Below are positions 46,572 through 55,905 of a stretch of DNA of 64,000 bases, piece by piece (position 1 is the first letter of the stretch; every line of letters begins with the position of its first letter). A program made the translations under genes and the position numbers. The notes below the pieces were generated by a model. It searched no databases and was not told where the DNA came from. It was given only the letters and a program-made list of their open reading frames with translations. The stretch comes from Flavobacteriaceae bacterium MAR_2009_75 (GTDB lineage Bacteria; Bacteroidota; Bacteroidia; Flavobacteriales; Flavobacteriaceae). The DNA is taken from assembly GCA_002813285.1 (NCBI GenBank), contig PHTZ01000001.1:3099501-3163500 (forward strand), written 5' to 3'.

Positions 46572-47699
46572 ATGAATACACGTAAAGTAGTCCTTTCCGT
46601 AATCGGAGTACTATTAATTGTTTTTTCCTTTTTTGCAGCGAAGGCAATCATCGATAGTAAGACTACCCCAAAACCCCGCCCCGAAAAAATTGTTAAAACG
46701 GTTTTTGTAGATACGGTTCAAAATGGTACCGTGCCTATAAAGGTGCCGGCCAATGGCAACCTCATTGCCAAACAACGTGTAGAGTTGTACTCAGAGGTGC
46801 AGGGTGTTTTTAGAAGGGGGTCTAAACTCTTTAAGACGGGTCAGCGTTACCGTTCCGGTGAAACTATAATCAATATAGACGCAGCCGAATATACTGCCAG
46901 TGTGCAATCGGCAAAGAGTAGCCTCTATAATCTGATTACTTCGATAATGCCGGATTTGAGATTAGACTATCCGGAAATTTACCCTAAATGGCAAGAGTAT
47001 TTAAGTGGTTTCAACATAGATAAAACTATACCTCAATTGCCTGAAATGACAACGGAAAAAGAAAAATTCTTTATATCTGGGCGCGGTATACTCACCGATT
47101 ACTATAATATCAAAAATCTTGAGCAACGGTTGTCCAAGTATAGAATGGCAGCTCCGTTCGATGGAGTTTTGACAGAAGCATTGGTGACCGAAGGTACTTT
47201 GGTTCGGTCGGGCCAAAAACTGGGTGAGTTTATCGATACGGGGGTATATGAACTTGAGGTGTCCATCCGTAAGACATTTAGCGATTTACTTAAAGTAGGT
47301 GAAAAAGTTGAATTGGTAAACCTCGACCGTACGGACACATACGAAGGGGTAGTGTCTAGAATAAACGCGAGTGTTGATCAGGCGTCACAGACAATCAAGG
47401 CCTTTATTGAAGTGAAAAATGATAATTTAAGAGAAGGTATGTACCTAGAAGCTAATCTCAATGCCAGAGGTGAAGATAATGCTATCGAAGTTGATAGGGG
47501 GCTGTTACTGGAAAATGATAAGATTTTTGTAGTTAGAGATTCTATATTAGATCAGATAGATGTCAACCCCATTTACTTTTCTGATAAGAAAGTTGTTATC
47601 AAAGACGTGCCCGACGGTACAACAATTGTTTCTAAGCCGGTAGTTGGCGCCTATGTGGGTATGTTGGTTAAGGTTTTCGAAGAACAGAGTAACCTCTAA
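46572..47699 (+). CDS. RND efflux periplasmic adaptor (membrane fusion protein)
   Basis: The 375-residue protein has an N-terminal membrane anchor (about 7-26) and the HlyD/AcrA layout: a split lipoyl domain (VPANGNLIAKQRVELYSEVQG and YRMAAPFDGVLTEALVTEGTLV), a helical hairpin and beta-barrel. It bridges the RND pump and TolC. A TTG at 46530 is rejected because the -7 box lies inside that extension. It is first in the operon adaptor, RND, TolC. Confidence 0.93.
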   Translation: MNTRKVVLSVIGVLLIVFSFFAAKAIIDSKTTPKPRPEKIVKTVFVDTVQNGTVPIKVPANGNLIAKQRVELYSEVQGVFRRGSKLFKTGQRYRSGETIINIDAAEYTASVQSAKSSLYNLITSIMPDLRLDYPEIYPKWQEYLSGFNIDKTIPQLPEMTTEKEKFFISGRGILTDYYNIKNLEQRLSKYRMAAPFDGVLTEALVTEGTLVRSGQKLGEFIDTGVYELEVSIRKTFSDLLKVGEKVELVNLDRTDTYEGVVSRINASVDQASQTIKAFIEVKNDNLREGMYLEANLNARGEDNAIEVDRGLLLENDKIFVVRDSILDQIDVNPIYFSDKKVVIKDVPDGTTIVSKPVVGAYVGMLVKVFEEQSNL

Positions 47700-47708
47700 T
47701 ATCTGCCT

Positions 47709-50700
47709 ATGAAAAATATTATCTCTTATTTCATTAAGTACCATGTGGCGGTAGATGTCTTTATTATCGCTTTTTTCATCTTTGGTATTGTTGGTATGTT
47801 AGGGTTAAACTCCTCTTATTTTCCCCTATCCGATTCTAAGAATATTACGATAAACATTACATACCCCGGGGCTTCGCCCCAAGAGGTAGAAGAGGGTATT
47901 GTTCTTAAAATAGAAGATAACCTTAAAGGCCTTGAAGGTGTAGATCGGGTAACTTCTACTTCTAGAGAAAATAGTGGTCTCATCAATGTTGAAATCGAAA
48001 AAGGCAGAGATATTGACTTTATGCTTCTCGAGGTCAAGAATGCGGTAGATAGGGTGCCTTCTTTTCCAACGGGTATGGAACCCCTCGTAGTCTCTAAGTT
48101 AGATGCGGTTCGAGAGACTATCAGTTTTGCCATAAGTGGTGAAGATATACCGCTTGCGGTACTGAAACAAATCGGCAGGCAGGTAGAAAATGAACTGCGA
48201 ACCATTGATGGTATTTCTCAAATAGAAATGAGCGGTTTTCCTGAGGAAGAAATAGAAATCGCGGTTAATGAGAATAATCTTTTGGCCTACAACATTTCTT
48301 TCAATGAAGTAGCTCAGGCCGTGGCCAATGCCAATATTCTGGTGACCGGTGGTAATATTAAGACCGACACCGAAGAGTACTTGATTCGGGCCAACAATCG
48401 TTCTTATTATGGTCAAGAGCTTTCAAATCTCATCATAAGGGCCGATGCCTCTGGTCAAACCGTACGCTTAAAAGATGTAGCTATCATTCGCGACCGGTTT
48501 GCAGAATCACCCAATGCGGCCTATTTCAACGGTGAATTATCTGTTAGTACTACCATTACGAGTACCAATACCGAAGATCTTATTTCATCAGCTGAAAATG
48601 TAAAGGAATATATAGAAGACTTTAACGCCAAACATAACAATATAGCATTGAGCGTTGTCAGTGATCGTTCCAAGACGTTGAATCAACGTACAGAGCTACT
48701 TACCGAGAATGCGATTGTGGGTATGATTCTGGTGCTCATTTTCCTGTCCCTTTTTCTAAACACTCGCTTGGCTTTTTGGGTAGCTTTCGGGCTTCCGATT
48801 TCCTTTTTGGGGATGTTCATTTTTGCTCAATATTTTAATGTGACCATTAATGTTTTATCTCTCTTCGGAATGATAATCGTTATTGGTATTCTGGTAGATG
48901 ATGGTATTGTAATAGCCGAAAATATATACCAGCATTACGAAAAAGGGAAATCTCCCGTGCAAGCGGCCATCGATGGTACTATGGAGGTGATACCTCCAAT
49001 TGTTTCTGCCATTATAACCACCATCCTTGCCTTTTCGATTTTCTTATTTCTTGATGGAAGAATAGGAGAGTTTTTTAGCGAGGTATCGGTAATCGTAATT
49101 CTTACGTTAGTGGTTTCTCTGGTAGAGGCACTTATAATTTTACCCGCTCACTTGGCCCATTCGAAAGCCTTGGCACCCATGGCCAAGAAGCCAAAATCGA
49201 AAATAGGTAGGGCATTTGCCAAATTGCGTATGATCAATGAGATAGGAGACCGTTTCATGGTTTGGATGCGTGACAACATCTATACCCCAGCATTACGTTT
49301 CGGTCTGAAAAATAAAATATTGACTTTCGCTTTCTTTTTAGTGGCGTTGATTTTGACGATAGGATCAATGGGTGGGGGAATTGTACGAACTTCTTTCTTT
49401 CCGAGAATTGCGAGTGATAGAATAGCGGTAGAGTTGTTAATGCCAAATGGCACGCATGAAAAGGTTACCGATTCTATTATAAGTCTTATAGAAGAAAAGT
49501 CTAAAATAGTTAACCAAGAACTTACCGATAAGTATATGAAAGGTACCGGTAAGCAACTTTTCGAGAATACGATTAGAAATCTTGGTCCGGGGTCGTCTAC
49601 GGCGAGTCTGGTAATTAACCTACTTCCGGGGGAAGAGCGACCTGATGAAATCGTTGCTGACATGGTCACAAATCGACTACAAGAGCTCGTAGGGCCTGTG
49701 GTCGGGGTAGAAAGCCTTATTTATGGGTCTGGCGGCAACTTTGGCGGTAGTCCCGTTTCGGTATCCCTTTTAGGAAATAATATTGAAGAATTAAAAGCTG
49801 CAAAGGTTGAACTGAAATCGGCAATGCTCAACAATTCGCTTTTAAAGGATGTTGCTGATAATGATCCTGCCGGTATTAAAGAGATTAGGTTAGAGCTTAA
49901 AGAGAATGCCTATTTACTGGGCTTGGATCTACGAACGGTGATGGATCAGGTTCGGGCAGGTTTTTTTGGTACACAGGCACAGCGCTTTCAACGAGGTCAA
50001 GATGAAATAAGGGTTTGGGTGCGCTATGATAGGTCAAATCGGTCTTCGATAACCGATTTAGATCAAATGCGTATTTCTACCCCAAGCGGGGGCAAGGTGC
50101 CATTGAACGAAATTGCCAATTACACGATTGAACGTGGTGATGTGGCCATAAATCACCTCGAAGGTCAACGTGAAATTCAGGTTACGGCCGATTTGAAAGA
50201 TGAAAAAACCACCACGGCTACCGATATAATGTCAGATATTCGAACGAATATAATGCCTGAAATACATTCTAAATACCCTACGGTTGGGGCTTCTTACGAA
50301 GGGCAGAATAGAGAGGCCAATAAAATGACAGACTCTCTTCGAGTAGTAGGTCTATCGGTATTAATGTTGATTTACATCACGATCGCCTTTACTTTCAGAA
50401 GTTTCAGCCAGCCATTATTATTGATTTTAATGGTGCCTTTCAGCCTTACCGCTGTAGCGTGGGGCCATTGGATACATGGTTTTCCGGTAAATATGCTTTC
50501 TATGCTGGGTATTATTGCCTTAATCGGCATTATGGTAAATGATGGGCTCGTTCTGATTAGCAAGTTCAACACTAATCTTAGAGGTGGCATGAAATTCGAT
50601 GATGCCATTTTCGATGCAGGGCGGTCACGTTTTCGTGCTATTTTCTTAACGTCGGTTACTACAATTGCTGGTCTGGCGCCGCTCCTTCTTGAAAGAAGTA

Positions 50701-50990
50701 GACAAGCACAGTTTTTAAAACCTATGGCCATTTCAATTGCTTATGGTATAGGCTTTGCCACAATACTCACCTTACTGTTGTTGCCATTATTTCTTTCGTT
50801 TAGCAACAGGGCAAAAGTGGGTAAAAAATGGTTGGTCAAAGGTGGCTCGGTAACCAAAGAAGAAGTAGAGAGGGCCATAATAGAACAAGAAGAGGAGTAT
50901 AAAATGCAGTCGGGATCTATGCATAGCTTAAATGGAAAGAACAACAATATAGATTCGCCGTCAAAACAATTGGAGGGTAAGCAAGAATAG
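47709..50990 (+). CDS. RND efflux inner-membrane transporter (AcrB/HAE type)
   Basis: The 1093-residue protein has the twelve-helix RND layout with two large periplasmic loops. The proton-relay aspartate pair appears in GILVDDGIVIAENI, and the second half carries the matching GIMVNDGLVLISKF. Sequence and length fit HAE-type drug/solute pumps rather than CusA. A long cytoplasmic C-terminal tail is present. It lies 9 bp after the adaptor and 6 bp before the TolC gene. Confidence 0.95.
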   Translation: MKNIISYFIKYHVAVDVFIIAFFIFGIVGMLGLNSSYFPLSDSKNITINITYPGASPQEVEEGIVLKIEDNLKGLEGVDRVTSTSRENSGLINVEIEKGRDIDFMLLEVKNAVDRVPSFPTGMEPLVVSKLDAVRETISFAISGEDIPLAVLKQIGRQVENELRTIDGISQIEMSGFPEEEIEIAVNENNLLAYNISFNEVAQAVANANILVTGGNIKTDTEEYLIRANNRSYYGQELSNLIIRADASGQTVRLKDVAIIRDRFAESPNAAYFNGELSVSTTITSTNTEDLISSAENVKEYIEDFNAKHNNIALSVVSDRSKTLNQRTELLTENAIVGMILVLIFLSLFLNTRLAFWVAFGLPISFLGMFIFAQYFNVTINVLSLFGMIIVIGILVDDGIVIAENIYQHYEKGKSPVQAAIDGTMEVIPPIVSAIITTILAFSIFLFLDGRIGEFFSEVSVIVILTLVVSLVEALIILPAHLAHSKALAPMAKKPKSKIGRAFAKLRMINEIGDRFMVWMRDNIYTPALRFGLKNKILTFAFFLVALILTIGSMGGGIVRTSFFPRIASDRIAVELLMPNGTHEKVTDSIISLIEEKSKIVNQELTDKYMKGTGKQLFENTIRNLGPGSSTASLVINLLPGEERPDEIVADMVTNRLQELVGPVVGVESLIYGSGGNFGGSPVSVSLLGNNIEELKAAKVELKSAMLNNSLLKDVADNDPAGIKEIRLELKENAYLLGLDLRTVMDQVRAGFFGTQAQRFQRGQDEIRVWVRYDRSNRSSITDLDQMRISTPSGGKVPLNEIANYTIERGDVAINHLEGQREIQVTADLKDEKTTTATDIMSDIRTNIMPEIHSKYPTVGASYEGQNREANKMTDSLRVVGLSVLMLIYITIAFTFRSFSQPLLLILMVPFSLTAVAWGHWIHGFPVNMLSMLGIIALIGIMVNDGLVLISKFNTNLRGGMKFDDAIFDAGRSRFRAIFLTSVTTIAGLAPLLLERSRQAQFLKPMAISIAYGIGFATILTLLLLPLFLSFSNRAKVGKKWLVKGGSVTKEEVERAIIEQEEEYKMQSGSMHSLNGKNNNIDSPSKQLEGKQE

Positions 50991-50996
50991 TAAAGC

Positions 50997-52349
50997 ATGA
51001 AGATATTTAAAATAGGTGCCTTGTGTATTGGTATGGCATTTTTTACCGGAGCTTTTGCACAAGAGCGGGTACTTTCCAAAAATGAAGCCATTGAATTGGC
51101 ATTAAAGAATAATTTCGATATAAGGGTTGCCCGTAATCAAGTTGAAATAGCCGATAATAATCAAGGTGTTTTAAATTCAGGGTATTTGCCAACAGTTGCT
51201 GCTACGGCTGGCGCAAATTATAACCGTGACGATTCTACAATTGAATTCCCCGGTCAGTTAAATGACGACGGAAGCGCTAGGGCGGATCAAGATTTATATA
51301 AGGCAGAGGCCCAACGGTATAATTCCGCCTTAAATGTAAATTATACCTTGTTCGATGGTCTCGGTCGTTTTTATACCTATAAACAACTCAAAGAGCAATA
51401 TCAATTAAGTGAATTGCAGGCAAGGGAAACCATTGAGAATACCCTGCTTCAGTTATTCAGTGTCTATTTCGAGGTAGCAAGGCTAACGGAGAATAAAAAT
51501 GTGCTGCAACAGGCGCTTGAAATTTCAATGCAGCGAATTACCAGGGCCGAATATGCTTTTGAATATGGCCAAAATACCAAACTTGATATTCTAAACGCAC
51601 AGGTCGATGTCACCAATGACAGTATAAACCTTTTGAATACATTACAGCAGCTTGGTAATACCAAAAGAGATTTGAACGTAGTGCTTAATCAAGATTTGAA
51701 CAGAACTTTTGAAGTTGATACCTTGATATCCTTTATTCCGAAATTACGTTTGGAAGAACTGGTGGCACAAGCCGAACTTAATAATGTTGCAGTGCTTCAA
51801 TCAGAAAGAAACCTTACCATTAACGAATATGATATTAAGGTAAACAGATCGGGGTATTTACCGACGGTCGGGCTCACGGGTACTTATGGTTGGAACCTTA
51901 ATCAAAGTGCAGCCTCCGCCTTTTTTCCTGGAACGAATAATGAAACTTGGAATTTTGGACTTGGAGCGAGTTTGACTTGGAATCTTTTTGATGGTGGGGG
52001 TACCACGGTGAGAGTCAAGAACTCAAAAATTGCCTATGAAAACCAAGAGTTGCAACTTGAACAAATACGATTGCAAGTAGAACGTGATATTCAGAATGCG
52101 TTGGATATTTATGAAAATCGATTGAATATCTACCAGATTCAAGAGCAGAACGTTATCACTAACAAAAATAATTTTGAACGTTCAAAAGAACAATTTCAAT
52201 TAGGGCGTATCACCTCGATTGAATTCCGTCAGGCGCAAATCAATCTTCTAAATGCACAGACGAATAAAAACTTGGCGAAGTACGATGCCAAACTGGCTGA
52301 ATTACAATTGTTACAGCTCACAGGGCAATTATTGAATATTGAGCTTTAG
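50997..52349 (+). CDS. TolC family outer-membrane efflux protein
   Basis: The 450-residue product has a signal peptide (ending near GAFAQ, residue 22) and two related halves with long helices typical of TolC/OEP (LKNNFDIRVARNQVEIADNN; YEFGQNTKLDILNAQVDV-type repeats). It forms the outer-membrane duct for the RND pump encoded directly upstream. Confidence 0.93.
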   Translation: MKIFKIGALCIGMAFFTGAFAQERVLSKNEAIELALKNNFDIRVARNQVEIADNNQGVLNSGYLPTVAATAGANYNRDDSTIEFPGQLNDDGSARADQDLYKAEAQRYNSALNVNYTLFDGLGRFYTYKQLKEQYQLSELQARETIENTLLQLFSVYFEVARLTENKNVLQQALEISMQRITRAEYAFEYGQNTKLDILNAQVDVTNDSINLLNTLQQLGNTKRDLNVVLNQDLNRTFEVDTLISFIPKLRLEELVAQAELNNVAVLQSERNLTINEYDIKVNRSGYLPTVGLTGTYGWNLNQSAASAFFPGTNNETWNFGLGASLTWNLFDGGGTTVRVKNSKIAYENQELQLEQIRLQVERDIQNALDIYENRLNIYQIQEQNVITNKNNFERSKEQFQLGRITSIEFRQAQINLLNAQTNKNLAKYDAKLAELQLLQLTGQLLNIEL

Positions 52350-52417
52350 AAGTAAAACCTCTTTTTGCCAGAGCCAGATTTTCTTTGTAGTATAGTCGTA
52401 AATTAAAACTTAAAGCT

Positions 52418-53443
52418 ATGTCTTCACCTATCGGAATCGGAATTATCGGAACGGGCTCAATCGTTAATAATTATATTAAATGTATTTCCGAACTCGAAGA
52501 AGCTAATTTAGTCGCACTTTATACTAAATCTTCAGAAAGGGTAGATTCAGCGGAAACACAATTCGGTGTACCGGTTTTTAGTAACATAGATGAGTTTTTG
52601 GCTCAGAATAATCTTGATCTGGTCTGTATTTGTAATGAAAGCGGTAGACATGGCGAAGCCATTAAAGCCGCCGCTCAGGCTGGTAAGCACATTTTAAGTG
52701 AAAAACCTTTAGAAGTTACTACCGATAAGGTTGATGAAGTTATAAGGGTCTGCAATGAACACAGGGTCAAATTGGGGTGTGTACTACAGAATAGATGTAG
52801 TGCCGACTATGTGCTATTAGAAACTGCTGTAAAAGATGGTAAATTAGGAAAATTGCTAATGGGCAATGCCCATATCAATTGGTATAGATCAGAAGAATAT
52901 TATTCCGGTAGCGATTGGCGGGGTACATTGAAGTACGACGGCGGTGCAGCTTTTATGAACCAAGGCATTCATACCATTGACTTATTGATCAATTTGATGG
53001 GCGAGGTAATTTCGGTTTTCGGCAAGGTACAGACTAGCGTACATAACATTGAAGGAGAGGATGTAGGCAGTGCCATATTGAATTTCAACGGCGGTGCGAT
53101 CGGTAATATTACCGCTGGTACAGCCCTGTATCCAGGATATCCGGAGCGGCTAGAAATTTATGGTGAAAAGGGCAGTGTTCTTATGGAAGCCGGTAAAATA
53201 GTAGAATGGAATGTTCCTGATACCACTGCGCCTAATATAACTTCAAAAGATGGAGATGGGTCCGGTGCAGCAGATCCGACCGCTATTGGGCATCAAAACC
53301 ATAAAACCGTTCTTGCCGATATGTTGATTGCTATACAAGAAGACCGTTCTCCAATGGTTGGTGGAGATGAGGCAAGAAAGGCCGTTGCCGTTATCAATGC
53401 AATTTATGATTCTTCAAAAAGTGAAAAATTGGTACAGCTTTAA
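52418..53443 (+). CDS. Gfo/Idh/MocA family oxidoreductase
   Basis: The 341-residue protein has an N-terminal Rossmann fold (GIIGTGSIVNNYI), the catalytic-region EKPLEVT motif (Lys of EKP) and the conserved NQGIHTIDLLINLMG block of the C-terminal domain. These enzymes oxidise or epimerise sugars and inositols with NAD(P). It is separate from the decayed homologous fragment at 55622. The substrate is not evident. Confidence 0.92.
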   Translation: MSSPIGIGIIGTGSIVNNYIKCISELEEANLVALYTKSSERVDSAETQFGVPVFSNIDEFLAQNNLDLVCICNESGRHGEAIKAAAQAGKHILSEKPLEVTTDKVDEVIRVCNEHRVKLGCVLQNRCSADYVLLETAVKDGKLGKLLMGNAHINWYRSEEYYSGSDWRGTLKYDGGAAFMNQGIHTIDLLINLMGEVISVFGKVQTSVHNIEGEDVGSAILNFNGGAIGNITAGTALYPGYPERLEIYGEKGSVLMEAGKIVEWNVPDTTAPNITSKDGDGSGAADPTAIGHQNHKTVLADMLIAIQEDRSPMVGGDEARKAVAVINAIYDSSKSEKLVQL

Positions 53444-53466
53444 AGTGTCTAGATTGTAAGGGTGTC

Positions 53467-53474
53467 TAATTTTG
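53467..53474 (+). promoter_or_regulatory. Possible TANNTTTG -7 element before the CPXCG-type gene
   Basis: TAATTTTG matches the -7 consensus, 15 bp before the ATG at 53490. It lies in AT-rich sequence without a proper -33, so confidence is low. Confidence 0.35.
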
Positions 53475-53489
53475 ATTGAAGAGGCGAAT

Positions 53490-53672
53490 ATGTACGAACA
53501 TTTTTTTCAATGTCCTTATTGCTGGGAAGAAATTTCAATGTTAATGGATCCTTCGGTTGGTAGACAGACTTATGTTGAAGATTGCGAAGTCTGCTGCAAC
53601 CCTATCGAAATAACACCTCAATTTCAAGATAATGAACTTGTAGCTTTTGAAGCTCGTGACATCGAACAATAG
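53490..53672 (+). CDS. CPXCG-motif-type cysteine-rich small protein
   Basis: The 60-residue protein has CPYCW (Cys8, Cys11) and CEVCCNP (Cys32, Cys35, Cys36), matching the CPXCG family except that Gly is Trp here. The two pairs probably bind zinc. Function is unknown. A TTG at 53472 would add six residues. Its stop lies 2 bp from the stop of the convergent DUF2807 gene. Confidence 0.85.
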   Translation: MYEHFFQCPYCWEEISMLMDPSVGRQTYVEDCEVCCNPIEITPQFQDNELVAFEARDIEQ

Positions 53673-53674
53673 AA

Positions 53675-54358
53675 TTAATCTACTACTTTTATTTTACCAC
53701 CAAAAACCTTGTCTTGATCTACATTTTTCGGGTTGCCATAAATGTAGATAGAACCACCGGCCCTTACTTTGGCTTTAACCTTGTCGCTAGCTTTTACATC
53801 GGCACGTCCTCCAGCACTTACCACCACCGTAGTTTCTTCTGTATTCAGTTGTTTATTATAGATTTTACCACCTGTATTGACCATAGCCTCTTGAGTTTTG
53901 GCAATTCCTGTAAGGGTTATTTCACCTCCTGAAACAGATTTGGTATAGAGGTCGCTAAGCTCAACGTTGAGTTCGATTACTCCACCTTCCTGAGTTTTAA
54001 TTTCAACGCGCTCATCGGTGGTAAAGGTTTCGTCCGACTTAATTTTTGCATTTTCATTGGCATCGATCAATGTAAGGTCTTCAGTATAGTAGAGAGTGGC
54101 CAGGGCTTCATCTCCATCCAGAAAATTATCAAATTCCATTTTGATTTTGAGAAGGCCATCTTTGTTCGATATACTTACTTCATCTTTGTCGTCTCCTGTA
54201 ATAACCAATTTGTTTGTTTCGCCTTTGACTAAGGTCACAATGATTCGGTCATAAGCTTTCACTTCGGTGAATTCTTCCAGTTCTTTCGTATTAGATTTCT
54301 GAGCGAATAATGCACCGGTAATCATGAATAGTGCAAACAAAATTATAGAATTTCTCAT
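53675..54358 (-). CDS. DUF2807 (GIN-domain) exported protein
   Basis: The 227-residue protein has a signal peptide (ending near LFAQ, residue 20) and a repetitive beta-helix-like domain (GDDKDEVSISNKDG, AGGRADVKASDKVKAKVRAGGSIYIYGNPKNVDQ) typical of head-GIN/DUF2807 proteins of Bacteroidota. Such proteins are periplasmic or surface exposed and may act as adhesins; the role is unknown. A perfect -7 box lies 24 bp upstream of the ATG. Confidence 0.88.
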   Translation of the reverse strand: MRNSIILFALFMITGALFAQKSNTKELEEFTEVKAYDRIIVTLVKGETNKLVITGDDKDEVSISNKDGLLKIKMEFDNFLDGDEALATLYYTEDLTLIDANENAKIKSDETFTTDERVEIKTQEGGVIELNVELSDLYTKSVSGGEITLTGIAKTQEAMVNTGGKIYNKQLNTEETTVVVSAGGRADVKASDKVKAKVRAGGSIYIYGNPKNVDQDKVFGGKIKVVD

Positions 54359-54382
54359 TTTCTAGTTTTGATTAAGAACTTT

Positions 54383-54390
54383 CAAATATA
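54383..54390 (-). promoter_or_regulatory. TANNTTTG -7 element of the DUF2807 gene
   Basis: The minus strand reads TATATTTG, a perfect -7 match, 24 nt before the ATG at 54358. No -33 TTG was found at the usual distance. Confidence 0.55.
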
Positions 54391-54516
54391 CTTTATTTTA
54401 TAGATGAAGGCGTGTCAGAAAACTTTGTCGTAAGGTGAGAATTTTTCCTTTTAAAGAGGTGAAAACAGTATGTTTTGTAATTAAAATGATGGTTTGCTTT
54501 CTTGGTTAAGAAAAAC

Positions 54517-54530
54517 CTTTATTTTTAACA
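54517..54530 (+). repeat. Second copy of CTTTATTTTTAACA, before the SUMF1-like gene
   Basis: Identical over 14 bp to the motif before gldL and placed 25 nt before the ATG at 54556. Confidence 0.4.
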
Positions 54531-54555
54531 AAACCAAAACAATTATACTAACTTA

Positions 54556-55602
54556 ATGAAGAAACTATTATTTAGCGCGGTGCTAATAGCAACCGTATTG
54601 CATTCCTGTACGTCAAAAAAAGCAATTGTCGATACTGAACCTGAACCAGCGAATGCTGAGAAAGTAGTTCAGGAACAAAAGGCGACAACCTCCGAGACCA
54701 CTACATCAAAGATATACACTGAAACCATACCGGCCACTGAGGTGAGTTTTGATATGGTGTCAATACCTGGCGGTCATTTTAAAATGGGCAGCCCAGAATC
54801 AGAAGCGAACCGTAAGGCCGATGAAGGGCCCCAAAAAGAAGTGGAAATCGACCCGTTTTATATGGGAAAATACGAAGTCACCTGGGATTTGTTCGAATTG
54901 TTCTTTAAACAGAACAAAGAGCTTTTTGTTAAATTGGATGATGACCGTGTTATGAAAATTGACGCCATTACCAGACCAAGCCCCCCTTATGAGGATCCTT
55001 CTTACGGAATGGGTAAAGACGGTTTTCCCGCAGTTAGTATGTCCGCTTATTCCGCATTGGTTTTTTGTAAATGGCTGAGTACGATTACCGGAAAATTTTA
55101 CCGCCTCCCCACCGAGGCCGAGTGGGAATATGCCGCTCGGGCTGGAACGGAAACTGCATATAGTTTCGGAGATGACGTTTCCGTAATTGATGAGTATGCG
55201 GTATTCTATAAGAATTCGGGTAATAAGTATGCTGAGGTGGGCACTAAGAAGCCAAACCCTTGGGGGCTTTATGATATGCATGGAAATGCAGCGGAATGGA
55301 CGTTGGACGAATACCGAGAAGATTCTTATGCCAAGACTAACAATAAGAACCCTTGGGTAACGCCGACGGTTATACATCCTAGGTCGTATCGTGGTGGTTC
55401 TTGGGATGATGATGCCGATAAGTTGCGTTCTGCAGCTAGAACGGCCTCTAGTTTAAAGCTTCAAAAGAGAGATCCGCAAATTCCAAAAAGTTTTTGGTGG
55501 TTTACCGACTCCAATTATGTTGGAATGCGTTTGGTAAGCCCTAAAGAACAGCCTTCACCGGAAGAACAGAAAAAGTTTTGGCAGACTGTTCTAGATGAAT
55601 AG
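54556..55602 (+). CDS. SUMF1/FGE-fold lipoprotein (GldJ/GldK-like)
   Basis: The 348-residue lipoprotein (VLHSC, Cys18) carries the FGE fold: MVSIPGGHFKMGSPESEANR, FYMGKYEVTWDLFE, YRLPTEAEWEYAARAGTE and YRGGSWDDDADKLRSAAR. The paired C-terminal cysteines of true formylglycine-generating enzymes are absent, so enzyme activity is unlikely. It resembles secretion/gliding lipoproteins GldJ and GldK in general form but lies outside the gld locus. Its leader shares a 14-bp element with gldL. A decayed oxidoreductase fragment begins 20 bp downstream. Confidence 0.88.
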   Translation: MKKLLFSAVLIATVLHSCTSKKAIVDTEPEPANAEKVVQEQKATTSETTTSKIYTETIPATEVSFDMVSIPGGHFKMGSPESEANRKADEGPQKEVEIDPFYMGKYEVTWDLFELFFKQNKELFVKLDDDRVMKIDAITRPSPPYEDPSYGMGKDGFPAVSMSAYSALVFCKWLSTITGKFYRLPTEAEWEYAARAGTETAYSFGDDVSVIDEYAVFYKNSGNKYAEVGTKKPNPWGLYDMHGNAAEWTLDEYREDSYAKTNNKNPWVTPTVIHPRSYRGGSWDDDADKLRSAARTASSLKLQKRDPQIPKSFWWFTDSNYVGMRLVSPKEQPSPEEQKKFWQTVLDE

Positions 55603-55621
55603 ATTTTTTGGAAGTATATAA

Positions 55622-55897
55622 ATGGAGCAAGATGTATTTATAGGTGCAATAATGGGCACTAAACCCTATGTGAACAATACTAAGTACGGGGATGAAAGTA
55701 CCCTGACTACAATTATGGGCCGCATGGCAATAGAATAGGGTGAAATTATTGAGCTGGAAAAAGCCAGGGCCTCTAATCATAGTATTGTTCCAAAAGATAT
55801 GGATGGGGATATGAATATGTCAAATGCCCCCGTGCCCCATGGTAATTATCGCATACCAAAACCTGGCGATATGTATTATAATAATCAAAATAAATAA
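55622..55897 (+). pseudogene. Remnant of a Gfo/Idh/MocA oxidoreductase (C-terminal end, in-frame TAG)
   Basis: From ATG 55622 the frame gives 38 codons, a TAG at 55736-55738, then 52 more codons to TAA at 55895-55897. The parts STLTTIMGRMAIE, GEIIELEKARASNHS, VPKDMDGD and APVPHGNYRIPKPGD match the end of Tat-type Gfo/Idh/MocA oxidoreductases. The N-terminal Rossmann part is missing. It fills nearly all of the 303-bp gap between the SUMF1-like gene and yceI and has no other coding role. Confidence 0.72.
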
Positions 55898-55905
55898 GCA
55901 GAAAA

